The notes: a model not told the origin generated them from the sequence alone. DNA of 6,266 bases from Rhodocyclales bacterium (GCA_021413665.1 JAIOPW010000029.1:1-6266); one strand, 5' to 3'. Shown: positions 1 through 5,776, numbered from the stretch's first letter. Translations and numbers: made by a program.

Positions 1-377
1 GCCCGCTTCATCCCGCGCAGCGCCGAGGCGCTGCCCATCACGAGGATCTTGCCCGCGCGCCGGGCGATCATGGCCGGCGCCGCCGCAGCGACCAGTCGCG
101 GCAGGGGATCGACCAGCGCGGCGAACACCTGCCGCCATTCGATCTCGCCGACCTCGACCGCCGCCGTCGAGGGCGCCCTGATCGCCAGGTTGGCGACCAG
201 CACGTCGATGTGCCCGGCCTCGCGGACGACCCGCGCCGCCGCATCGGCCTCGGCGAGATCTGCGGTACTGGCGACGACATCCGCACCCTGTTCGGCGAAA
301 ACCTCGCAGAACACAGGGCCCATGAATTCGGTGGCCTGGGTGATGAGGACACGTTTGCCGGACAAGGTGTTTTGCAC
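1..377 (-). CDS. Halohydrin dehalogenase-like SDR-fold protein (HheB-like), C-terminus off window
   Basis: The first 125 residues of a short-chain dehydrogenase/reductase-fold protein are visible; the rest lies beyond the left edge. Instead of the SDR cofactor motif TGxxxGxG, the loop after strand 1 reads T13-x4-F18-x-G20 (TQATEFMG). This matches the T-x4-[FY]-x-G nucleophile-pocket signature of halohydrin dehalogenases, which expel halide from vicinal haloalcohols to give epoxides and use no NAD(P). Further likeness to HheB, from memory, is the segment AGHIDVLVAN (54-63) and GSASALRG (115-122), where S116 fits the catalytic Ser. The expected Tyr and Arg (about residues 129 and 133) are just outside, so enzyme activity is unproven. 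The start is GTG, chosen because GGGAG lies 7 bases upstream and no ATG fits. The gene lies downstream of the SRPBCC gene on the same strand. The alternative is a divergent ordinary SDR. Confidence 0.85.
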   Translation of the reverse strand, partial: MQNTLSGKRVLITQATEFMGPVFCEVFAEQGADVVASTADLAEADAAARVVREAGHIDVLVANLAIRAPSTAAVEVGEIEWRQVFAALVDPLPRLVAAAAPAMIARRAGKILVMGSASALRGMKR

Positions 378-389
378 GATAAGTCTCCC
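378..389 (-). promoter_or_regulatory. Ribosome binding site deciding the GTG start
   Basis: Read on the minus strand, GGGAG (389-385) sits 7 bases before the GTG at 377. It supports GTG as the start of the dehalogenase-like gene, since the next in-frame ATG would remove the signature motif. Confidence 0.7.
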
Positions 390-466
390 GAAGATTGCCG
401 AGTGCCTCAGTTCAGTCGATCGCGCCTACCGCGTCAGTTGCTGGTGACAGGCTGCGGCGCATCGTC
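378..466. other. Short intergenic region between two minus-strand genes
   Basis: These 89 bases separate the SRPBCC stop from the GTG start of the dehalogenase-like gene. Apart from the ribosome binding site, I see no convincing -35/-10 pair and no hairpin followed by a T-run. Whether the two genes are co-transcribed cannot be decided from the sequence. Confidence 0.5.
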
Positions 467-883
467 TTATCCTAATACTGCACTCAAACGGTCGAGGTTC
501 TGCTCGTTTGCAGGCTCGACGATGTGGCGTACGGACTCAGCAACACATGGATCGGCAAAGGTCTGGACCCAACTGAGCAAGGTACCGCCGGCTGATGGCT
601 CAAGCGTGATGATGAGCTGAAAGTGCGGTTGGCACACGTGCTGGATGACGACCTGGCGATCGGCCTCGATTAGGGAGAAGACCGCTTCATTGGGGTAGCG
701 TGTTCCATCCGGCCCAATCATGCTGAATATCCATTTCCCACCGGTGTGAAACTCAAACACGTCGAAGCGATTTGAGAAGCCTGCCGGGCCCCACCACTGT
801 GCAAGGCGCACAGGATCCTTCATTGCTCCGAAGACAGTGGCGGGTGAAGCTACGAGCTGGCGATTCGTACTGAAGGTTGTCAT
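467..883 (-). CDS. SRPBCC / AHSA1-domain protein
   Basis: A complete 138-residue single-domain protein of the START-like SRPBCC superfamily, AHSA1 (Aha1 C-terminal-like) branch. The family forms a small helix-grip fold with a hydrophobic ligand cavity; the ligand of this member is unknown and it should be cytosolic. Family hallmarks are an N-terminal strand, then DPxRLAxWWGP (W30-W31-G32-P33), a GGKWxFxMxGPDGTxYPNE-like stretch, and the C-terminal GGTLLSWVQTF and VEPANEQNLDRL helix. ATG 883 is chosen because MTTF is a typical family start and a weak GGA lies 8 bases upstream; ATG 892 (three residues longer) is the alternative. The frame stays open to about 1438, but that extension overlaps the divergent lipoprotein gene and is not family-like. 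GC content is about 55%, well below the neighbours, which hints at acquisition by transfer. A possible promoter lies at 910-939. Confidence 0.9.
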   Translation of the reverse strand: MTTFSTNRQLVASPATVFGAMKDPVRLAQWWGPAGFSNRFDVFEFHTGGKWIFSMIGPDGTRYPNEAVFSLIEADRQVVIQHVCQPHFQLIITLEPSAGGTLLSWVQTFADPCVAESVRHIVEPANEQNLDRLSAVLG

Positions 884-909
884 ACGGGGCATCCATTTTG
901 GTGTCGCCA

Positions 910-939
910 ATTTGAGTACTGGTCGGGCTTTCCAGTCAA
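910..939 (-). promoter_or_regulatory. Candidate sigma70-type promoter for the SRPBCC gene
   Basis: Read on the minus strand, TTGACT (939-934; 5 of 6 to consensus) is followed after 18 bases by TCAAAT (915-910; 4 of 6). Transcription would start near 903, giving a leader of about 20 bases to ATG 883. This is a visual match only; the -10 is weak. Confidence 0.35.
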
Positions 940-946
940 TCAGTAC
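916..946. repeat. Interrupted palindrome overlapping the candidate promoter
   Basis: GTACTG at 916-921 is repeated in perfect inverted form as CAGTAC at 941-946, with 19 bases between. The arms bracket the -35 box of the candidate promoter, in the space between two divergent genes, so it could be a regulator site. Six-base arms can also arise by chance. Confidence 0.3.
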
Positions 947-1012
947 CTTAAGAATAGCGGCGACGCATTCCCTGGGCAAGCCCACCCGCAGGGTGCGGCA
1001 ACGGTACGGCAA

Positions 1013-1549
1013 ATGGGCCATACTCGGCCCATGGTCCGTGCGGCGATTCTCCTTTCCCTTTTCCTCGGCGCTTGCGCCGTCGCGCCGCCGAGCCCGGAGC
1101 GTATCGCCTGCCTGGCGCGCATGGAGGCGCACGCGGCGCATCTGCGGCCTGGCTTCGTGGCGGTTGGTTACCAGCCGGAGTTCCGTTTGCGCCTCGATGA
1201 GGATCTGGCCGACGGGCGCGGCTTTCCCAAGGGGAACAGCACGCTGGGCGATGCCTCGCCCGGCGGCGAGATCCGGCTGCGTCCTTCGCGCGTCTGCGCC
1301 GACGAGGTGCTGGCGCGCGCCGTCGTGGCGCACGAGATGGCCCATGTCGCCCTGCGCCATCGCGGCGTGCCGGGGACCGGGGTCATCGTGCTCTGGGAAA
1401 AGCAGCCGCTGGAAACGGAAGCCGATGAACTGGCCCATGCGGCGCTGCTGCGTGCCGGGGGCGATCCGCGTCCGGCGCAGTTGGTGGCCTGCTGGCTGGG
1501 GCGATGCAACAAGCCCGGGATGCCGGGCCGGGGTTCGCGCGGCTGGTGA
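1013..1549 (+). CDS. Putative lipoprotein with minimal gluzincin (M48-like) zinc-protease motif
   Basis: A 178-residue protein with a lipoprotein signal: a basic start, the hydrophobic run AAILLSLFL, then the lipobox LGAC with C21 as the lipidated residue. It should be membrane-anchored facing the periplasm. A zinc-metallopeptidase signature follows: HEMAH (H107, E108, H111) and, 23 residues further on, ETEAD (E134 as likely third ligand), the ExxAD pattern of M48/gluzincin peptidases. Four other cysteines (33, 95, 160, 165) could form two disulfides. It is much smaller than HtpX- or BepA-type M48 enzymes and has little else besides the motif helices, so activity and substrate are unknown. 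ATG 1031 is an alternative start that keeps a short signal (C15); neither start has a good ribosome binding site. The gene runs divergent from the SRPBCC gene and converges on the ferredoxin, with three bases between stops. Confidence 0.82.
   Translation: MGHTRPMVRAAILLSLFLGACAVAPPSPERIACLARMEAHAAHLRPGFVAVGYQPEFRLRLDEDLADGRGFPKGNSTLGDASPGGEIRLRPSRVCADEVLARAVVAHEMAHVALRHRGVPGTGVIVLWEKQPLETEADELAHAALLRAGGDPRPAQLVACWLGRCNKPGMPGRGSRGW
1513..1528. other. GC-rich hairpin near the convergent gene ends
   Basis: GCCCGG and CCGGGC form a perfect 6-bp stem with a GATG loop, inside the 3' end of the lipoprotein gene and 24 bases past the ferredoxin stop. It is the only obvious stem near this convergent junction and might slow transcription from the long minus-strand operon. 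There is no T-run on either strand, so it is not a canonical intrinsic terminator. Confidence 0.3.
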
Positions 1550-1552
1550 CGC

Positions 1553-1867
1553 TTACTGCTTGTCGGGGATGCGCAGCACCAGCCCGTCGAGTGCCGGCGT
1601 GATGCGGAGCTGGCAGGCCAGCCGGCTGTTTTTGGCGCGTTTGGCCGCCGTGCCGCCCAGCATGTTTTCCTCTTCCGCCGTCAGCGGCGGCAGGCTGTGG
1701 GCGGTCTCGACATACACATGGCAGGTGGCGCAGGAGCAGAAGCCCCCGCAGGCGCCCTCGATGCCGGGGATGTTGTTGAAGGTCGCGAGCTGCATGGCGT
1801 TTTCGGCGCCGTTGGCGTCGAGGCTGCGGCGGCTGCCGTCGGCAAGAATGTAGGTGAGGGTGGTCAT
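1553..1867 (-). CDS. [2Fe-2S] ferredoxin, adrenodoxin/putidaredoxin-like
   Basis: A complete 104-residue plant/vertebrate-fold ferredoxin carrying one [2Fe-2S] cluster. Predicted ligands are C40, C46, C49 (C-x5-C-x2-C in GACGGFCSCATCHVYV) and C85 (in RLACQLRIT), the adrenodoxin-type spacing. Other family marks are the acidic LTAEEENML partner-binding helix (62-70) and the C-terminal LRIPDKQ. It would act as a soluble one-electron carrier for an oxygenase or reductase; no such partner is in the window. C44 is an additional cysteine inside the cluster loop. ATG 1867 is where family similarity begins, but no clear ribosome binding site precedes it. The frame is open upstream to 2281 and beyond, only because the broken prmB falls into this frame. 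The intact prmB frame would end 47 bases upstream, so the gene is probably the last of the dap operon. Confidence 0.92.
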   Translation of the reverse strand: MTTLTYILADGSRRSLDANGAENAMQLATFNNIPGIEGACGGFCSCATCHVYVETAHSLPPLTAEEENMLGGTAAKRAKNSRLACQLRITPALDGLVLRIPDKQ

Positions 1868-1914
1868 GGCGGAAGGCGTCGTTGTGGGTTCGGGCGCCGG
1901 CCGGCGCGGGTGCT

Positions 1915-2627
1915 TCAGGAACGGTGCTTGCGCGGGCCCGGCAGGTCCTCGCGGGTGACGAGGAAGACCTTGCCGGTGTTCGTGCGCTCCGGCGAGGATG
2001 CGCCGCACCACGTCGAGGCCGTCGGCGCCGGCCGCCAGCGCCAGCGCCGGTTCGTGGCGGTATTCCGCCGGCAGCGCTTCCATGGCTTCGCTGGTGACGT
2101 AGGGCGGGTTACTCAGAATCAGGTCATAGCGTTTGCCCTTTACTGCCGCAAACAGATCGGACTCGATGGCCTGCACGCGGTCTTCGAGCGCGTAGTCGGC
2201 GATGTTGCGGCGGGCCACGGCGAGGGCGTCGGACGAAATGTCGATCGCATCGACCTCGGCATTGGGGAAGGCGTGGGCCATCAGGATCGCCAGGCAGCCG
2301 GAGCCGGTGCACAGGTCGAGCGCGGAGGTGACGGACTCCGCATCCTCGATCCAGGGCGCGAAGCCGCTTTCCAGGCAGCCGATGCACCACGCGCTGTTGC
2401 AGGTTGTTGAGCAGGGTCAGGCGCTCGTTCTTCGTCAGGTGGGCGTCGAGCCACGGCTCGAGCGTGTCGCGCGGCAGGTGCAGGGTGGCAAGCACCAGCC
2501 AGACGGCTTCATCCCAGGCGTTGTCGGTGCCGTGGCCGAAAAACAGCTCGGACTCGTTGAAGCGGCTGACCGCCCAGCGCAGCCAGTCGCGGACGGTGGC
2601 GAGTTCGTCGGTGGCGCCGTTGATCAT
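1915..2627 (-). pseudogene. prmB: Broken prmB: ribosomal protein L3 N5-glutamine methyltransferase, two internal losses with frame changes
   Basis: The intact enzyme methylates a glutamine of ribosomal protein L3 using S-adenosylmethionine. Three pieces in three frames are recognisable. Piece 1 (2627 to about 2385) is the N-terminal domain with GHGTDNAWDEAVWLVL and ends at QQRVV(HRLP). Piece 2 (about 2383-1979) holds the SAM motif DLCTGSGC, VDAIDISSDALAVARRN, the catalytic NPPY motif in LILSNPPYVTSEAM and YRHEPALALAAGADGLDVVRRIL. Piece 3 (1980-1915) is the C-terminus, GKVFLVTREDL, ending at TGA. Missing by comparison with remembered E. coli PrmB are about 30 residues (the AYLT...VDERV-VPRS block) and about 35 residues (the post-NPPY strand region). 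Both losses are 3n+2 bases. Translation from ATG 2627 would stop at 2124 after 167 residues, about half of them out of frame. The ATG overlaps the dapE stop (ATGA). Real decay and assembly error are both possible. Confidence 0.9.
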
Positions 2628-2638
2628 GTCGTGATCAA
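2620..2638. promoter_or_regulatory. 7-bp hairpin over the dapE stop / prmB start
   Basis: TTGATCA (2620-2626) and TGATCAA (2632-2638) form a perfect inverted repeat with a 5-base spacer. In the minus-strand mRNA the stem contains the end of dapE and most of the overlapping ATGA stop/start, so the prmB start codon lies at the loop and the 3' arm. Ribosomes finishing dapE would open it, which fits translational coupling. The function is inferred, not shown. Confidence 0.45.
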
Positions 2639-3751
2639 TCGTTCGAAGGTGTGTTCGTAAATGCGCGCCAGCGGTTCCAGGTCGGCGACGGCGATGGATT
2701 CGTCGACCTTGTGGATGCTCGCGTTGACCGGGCCGAACTCCACCAGTTGCGGGCAGATGTCGGCGATGAAGCGGCCATCCGACGTGCCGCCGGTGGTCGA
2801 TAGTTCGGTGGTGATGCCAACCTCGGTGGCGATGGCATCGGTCAGCGCCGCGCAGAGGTCGCCGCTCTGGGTCAAGAAGGGATGCGCGCCGAGGGTCCAG
2901 CGAATTCCGTATTCGAGCTGGTGGCGGTCGAGCAAGGCGTGTACGCGGGATTGCAGACCCTCCACCGTGCTCGCGGTGGAGAAGCGGAAATTGAACATGA
3001 TCTCGAAGCTGCCCGGCACGACGTTGCCGGCGCCGGTTCCGGCATGGGCGTTCGAAATCTGGAAGCTGGTCGGCGGAAAGTATTCATTGCCGGCGTCCCA
3101 GGCTGTCGCCGCCAGTTCCGCCAGCGCCGGTGCCGCCAGATGTACCGGGTTCTTCACCAGGTGCGGATAGGCGACATGGCCCTGCACGCCCCTGACCGCA
3201 AGCCTGGCGGAGAGCGAACCACGGCGTCCGTTCTTGATCGTGTCGCCGAGGCGGGCGACGCAGGTGGGTTCGCCGACGATGCAGAAGTCGATCGCCTCCT
3301 TGCGTGCCTTGAGTGCCTCCACCACGCGCACCGTGCCATCCACCGCATCGCCTTCCTCATCGGAAGTCAGCAGCAAGGCCAAAGAGTCGGCGTTGGCGAC
3401 ACGGCGATTCACCAAACGCTCCATCGCCACCACGCAGGCGGCAATCGAGCTTTTCATGTCGGCGGCGCCGCGCCCATACAGGCAAGCATCGCGCACGGTC
3501 GGCTCGAAGGGTGGCGAGGTCCATTGCTCCAGCGGGCCGGGCGGCACCACGTCGGTATGGCCGGCGAAGCAGACCAGCCGGCCGGAAGTGCCGCGCCGCG
3601 CCCAGAGGTTCGAGACGCCGCCGGCGTCGATGCGCTCGATGCGAAAACCCAGCGGCACCAGCCAGGAGGCGATCAAGTCGAGGCAGCCGGCGTCGTCGGG
3701 GGTGACCGACGGACGCGCGATCAGCGCCCGGGCCTTTGCCAGGACCGGCAT
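2624..3751 (-). CDS. dapE: Succinyl-diaminopimelate desuccinylase
   Basis: A complete 375-residue M20-family metallohydrolase, the usual DapE length. It hydrolyses N-succinyl-LL-2,6-diaminopimelate to succinate and LL-diaminopimelate in the cytosol, for lysine and peptidoglycan synthesis. Di-zinc ligands expected for the family are visible: H65 (AGHTDVVPPG), D98 (GRGAADMK), E133 (SDEEGDAVDGT, with E132 as general base), E161 (VGEPT) and H347 (NASIHKVDE). H192 in RGVQGHVAYPH lies in the lid/dimerisation domain, roughly 177-290. Also typical are RPSVTPDDAGC near the start and TGGTSDGRF (320-328). The ATG shares one base with the upstream pilU-like stop (TGATG), and its own TGA overlaps the prmB ATG, so translation is probably coupled on both sides. 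DapC and DapD of the same pathway are encoded just upstream. Confidence 0.97.
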   Translation of the reverse strand: MPVLAKARALIARPSVTPDDAGCLDLIASWLVPLGFRIERIDAGGVSNLWARRGTSGRLVCFAGHTDVVPPGPLEQWTSPPFEPTVRDACLYGRGAADMKSSIAACVVAMERLVNRRVANADSLALLLTSDEEGDAVDGTVRVVEALKARKEAIDFCIVGEPTCVARLGDTIKNGRRGSLSARLAVRGVQGHVAYPHLVKNPVHLAAPALAELAATAWDAGNEYFPPTSFQISNAHAGTGAGNVVPGSFEIMFNFRFSTASTVEGLQSRVHALLDRHQLEYGIRWTLGAHPFLTQSGDLCAALTDAIATEVGITTELSTTGGTSDGRFIADICPQLVEFGPVNASIHKVDESIAVADLEPLARIYEHTFERLITT

Positions 3752-4926
3752 CAGTTGTCCATGTCCAGCTTGAAGTCGCTGAAGGAACCCGGTGCCACGG
3801 ACTTGGTCGGGCTGGCCGCGACCGCCTGCGCCGGATCGGCGGCCGGTTTGGGCGCCGAGGCCTCCGCCGCCGCGTTGTTGATCACCTGCTGCAGGTTGTT
3901 GGCCGAGTCTGCGCTGGCCAGTGCCTCGTCGAGCGTGATGGTATTGGCCTTGTAGAGCTGGAACAGCGCCTGTTCGAAGGTCTGGCTGCCCGGGATCATG
4001 CTGTTTTCCATGGCGTCCTTGATCTCGTTGAGGTCGCCCTTTTCGATCAGTTCGCCGATGTGGCGCGAGTTCATCAAGATTTCAACGGCGGCAACGCGGC
4101 CACCACTCGGCGTCTTGACCAGGCGCTGGGAGATCACGCACTTCAGCGTCACCGACAGGTCGGCCAGCAACGCCGGGCGGTTGTCGAGCGGATAAAAGCT
4201 GATGATCCGGCTCATGGCGTGGTAGCTGTTGTTGGCATGCAGCGTCGCCATGCACAGGTGGCCCGACTGGGCGTAGGCGATGGCCTGGGTCATGGTCTCC
4301 TTGTCGCGGATCTCGCCGATGAAGATCACGTCCGGCGCCTGACGCAGGGCGTTCTTCAGGGCGATCTGGAAGGCCTTGGTGTCGGTGCCGACCTCGCGCT
4401 GGTTGACGATGGATTTCTTGTTCTTGAAGAGGAATTCCAGCGGATCTTCCAGTGTCAGGATGTGCCCCGAGGTGTGCTCGTTGCGATAGTCGATCATCGA
4501 GGTCAGCGTGGTCGATTTGCCCGAACCCGTCGCCCCTACCATCAGGATCAGGCCGCGCTTTTCCATGATCACATCCTTCAGTGCCGGCGGCAGCAGCAGC
4601 GAATCGAAGGAAGGGATATCCACCGGGATGTAGCGCGCCACCATGGCCGGTGTGCCGCGCTGGAAGAAGCAGGAAAGGCGATAAACGCCGATGTCCCGCG
4701 CCACGACGCGGGTCTGCAGCTCCTTTTCCCGCTCGAACTCCGCCAGTTGTTCCGGCTTGAGGATTTCCTCGAGCAGGCTGCGCACGGTCGCCATGTCGAG
4801 AATGGTCGGATTGACCGGCATGGCGTTGCCCTGCATCTTGATGGTGATCGGAGCGCCGACCGAAAGGAACAGGTCGGTCGCCTTCTTGTCGGCCATCAGC
4901 CGGAACAGCTTGTCCATCGTACCCAT
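3751..4926 (-). CDS. pilU: PilU-type type IV pilus retraction ATPase (PilT/PilU family)
   Basis: A complete 391-residue hexameric secretion-type ATPase, which would drive type IVa pilus retraction at the inner-membrane base. The N-terminal PAS-like domain (about 1-105) includes KATDLFLSVGAP. The RecA-like domain has Walker A GATGSGKST (131-139), an Asp box ILTLEDPLEF (156-165), Walker B PDVIFIGEIRD (198-208, E205) and a His box SGHLCMATLH (H223, H230). PilU rather than PilT is indicated by NQREVGTDTKAF, ALKNALRQAPDVIFIGE and HLCMATLHANN, where PilT has the LREDPD and GTLHT types. An Ala/Pro-rich tail (about 351-378) ends in SFSDFKLDMD, giving a protein longer than typical PilT and near PilU length. 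AAGGAG stands 8 bases before ATG 4926. The gene sits between dapD and dapE without other pilus genes. It may be a second paralog rather than the pilT-linked pilU; that is not decidable here. Confidence 0.92.
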   Translation of the reverse strand: MGTMDKLFRLMADKKATDLFLSVGAPITIKMQGNAMPVNPTILDMATVRSLLEEILKPEQLAEFEREKELQTRVVARDIGVYRLSCFFQRGTPAMVARYIPVDIPSFDSLLLPPALKDVIMEKRGLILMVGATGSGKSTTLTSMIDYRNEHTSGHILTLEDPLEFLFKNKKSIVNQREVGTDTKAFQIALKNALRQAPDVIFIGEIRDKETMTQAIAYAQSGHLCMATLHANNSYHAMSRIISFYPLDNRPALLADLSVTLKCVISQRLVKTPSGGRVAAVEILMNSRHIGELIEKGDLNEIKDAMENSMIPGSQTFEQALFQLYKANTITLDEALASADSANNLQQVINNAAAEASAPKPAADPAQAVAASPTKSVAPGSFSDFKLDMDN

Positions 4927-4940
4927 CTGGCGATCTCCTT
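4927..4940 (-). promoter_or_regulatory. Strong ribosome binding site for the pilU-like gene
   Basis: Minus-strand AAGGAG (4940-4935) lies 8 bases before ATG 4926, within the 19-base gap after dapD. It is the best Shine-Dalgarno match in the window and suggests independent, efficient initiation rather than coupling. Confidence 0.8.
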
Positions 4941-4945
4941 GTGAA

Positions 4946-5764
4946 TCAGTCCCGCAGCAACTCGTTGATGCCGGTCTTGGCGCGGGTTTGCGCGTCGACC
5001 CGTTTTACGATGACCGCGCAGTAGAGGCTGTACTTGCCGTCGGCCGAAGGCAGGTTGCCGCTGACCACGACAGAGCCTTCAGGGATGCGGCCATACATCA
5101 CCTCGCCGGTGGCGCGATCGTAGATCCTGGTGCTCTGGCCAATATACACACCCATCGCGATCACGCAGTTGTCTTCGACGATTACGCCGTCGACCACTTC
5201 CGAGCGGGCACCGACAAAGCAGTTGTCGCCGATGATGGTCGGGCCGGCCTGCAGCGGTTCCAGCATACCGCCGATGCCGACGCCACCGGAGAGGTGCACG
5301 TTCTTGCCGATCTGCGCGCAGGAGCCGACGGTGGCCCAGGCATCGACCGTGGTGCCTTCATCGACGTAGGCGCCGATGTCCACGAAGCAAGGCATCAGCA
5401 CCACGTTTTTGCCGACGAAGCTGCCGCGCCGGGCGACGGCCGGCGGGACCACGCAGAACCCGCCCTTCTCGAAGCTGTAGGTGTCGTAGTGGGAAAACTT
5501 GTTCGGCACCTTGTCGAAGTAGCGCATCGGCCCGGCTTCCGTCACGGAATTGTTCTCCAGGCGGAAGGAAAGCAGCACGGCTTTCTTGATCCACTGGTGG
5601 GTGGTCCACTGTCCATCCATTTTCTCGGCCACGCGCAGGGCGCCGCTGTCGAGGTCGCCCAGCACGTGGGCCACGGCATCCCCGATGCGCGCCGGGGCAG
5701 CGCCGGGGCTCAGGTTGGCGCGGCTTTCCCAGGCGTCTTCGATGATCTGTTGGAGTTCGTTCAT
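4946..5764 (-). CDS. dapD: Tetrahydrodipicolinate N-succinyltransferase
   Basis: A complete 272-residue protein, the usual DapD length. It transfers succinyl from succinyl-CoA to tetrahydrodipicolinate, the committed step of the succinylase lysine/DAP pathway, as a cytosolic trimer. An N-terminal helical domain (about 1-100, with HQWIKKAVLLSFRL) precedes a left-handed beta-helix of hexapeptide repeats (about 108-235: VGKNVVLMPCFVDIGAYVDE and following). DAWATVGSCAQIG carries D141 and GARSEVVDG carries E189, positions implicated in catalysis in characterised DapD enzymes. The C-terminal cap ends KTGINELLRD. ATG 5764 was chosen over a 20-residue extension because AAGGA stands 7 bases upstream and MNELQQIIEDAWE is a typical DapD start; the extension would run into dapC. 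The dapC stop is 11 bases upstream and the pilU-like start 19 bases downstream. Confidence 0.98.
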   Translation of the reverse strand: MNELQQIIEDAWESRANLSPGAAPARIGDAVAHVLGDLDSGALRVAEKMDGQWTTHQWIKKAVLLSFRLENNSVTEAGPMRYFDKVPNKFSHYDTYSFEKGGFCVVPPAVARRGSFVGKNVVLMPCFVDIGAYVDEGTTVDAWATVGSCAQIGKNVHLSGGVGIGGMLEPLQAGPTIIGDNCFVGARSEVVDGVIVEDNCVIAMGVYIGQSTRIYDRATGEVMYGRIPEGSVVVSGNLPSADGKYSLYCAVIVKRVDAQTRAKTGINELLRD

Positions 5765-5776
5765 GGCGGCTTCCTT
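5765..5776 (-). promoter_or_regulatory. Ribosome binding site deciding the dapD start
   Basis: Minus-strand AAGGA (5776-5772) is 7 bases before ATG 5764 and abuts the dapC stop codon. This fixes the dapD start and ties it to dapC translation. Confidence 0.75.

Noticed and set aside
467..1438. 323-residue open frame as the SRPBCC gene
   Set aside because: Only the last 138 residues are family-like. The N-terminal 180 or so overlap the lipoprotein gene on the other strand and cross the low-GC/high-GC border.
1513..1528. Intrinsic terminator at the convergent gene ends
   Set aside because: The stem is good but no T-run follows on either strand, so it is listed only as a hairpin.
1970..2400. 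Programmed ribosomal frameshifting as the explanation for prmB
   Set aside because: A frameshift alone would not restore the roughly 30- and 35-residue conserved blocks that are absent, and no slippery run is seen at either junction.
1697..2410. Plus-strand open frame of 237 residues across the ferredoxin and prmB
   Set aside because: Gly/Val/Arg-rich antisense translation with no domain. The opposite strand carries clear ferredoxin and methyltransferase motifs.
2882..3955. Plus-strand open frame of 357 residues opposite dapE
   Set aside because: Another antisense shadow. It spans the dapE/pilU boundary and shows no motif.
3736..4944. Long plus-strand open frame of 402 residues opposite the pilU-like gene
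   Set aside because: It is a mirror of the pilU-like coding strand, with Arg/Gly/His/Val-rich nonsense composition and no recognisable domain. The minus-strand protein has every ATPase motif.
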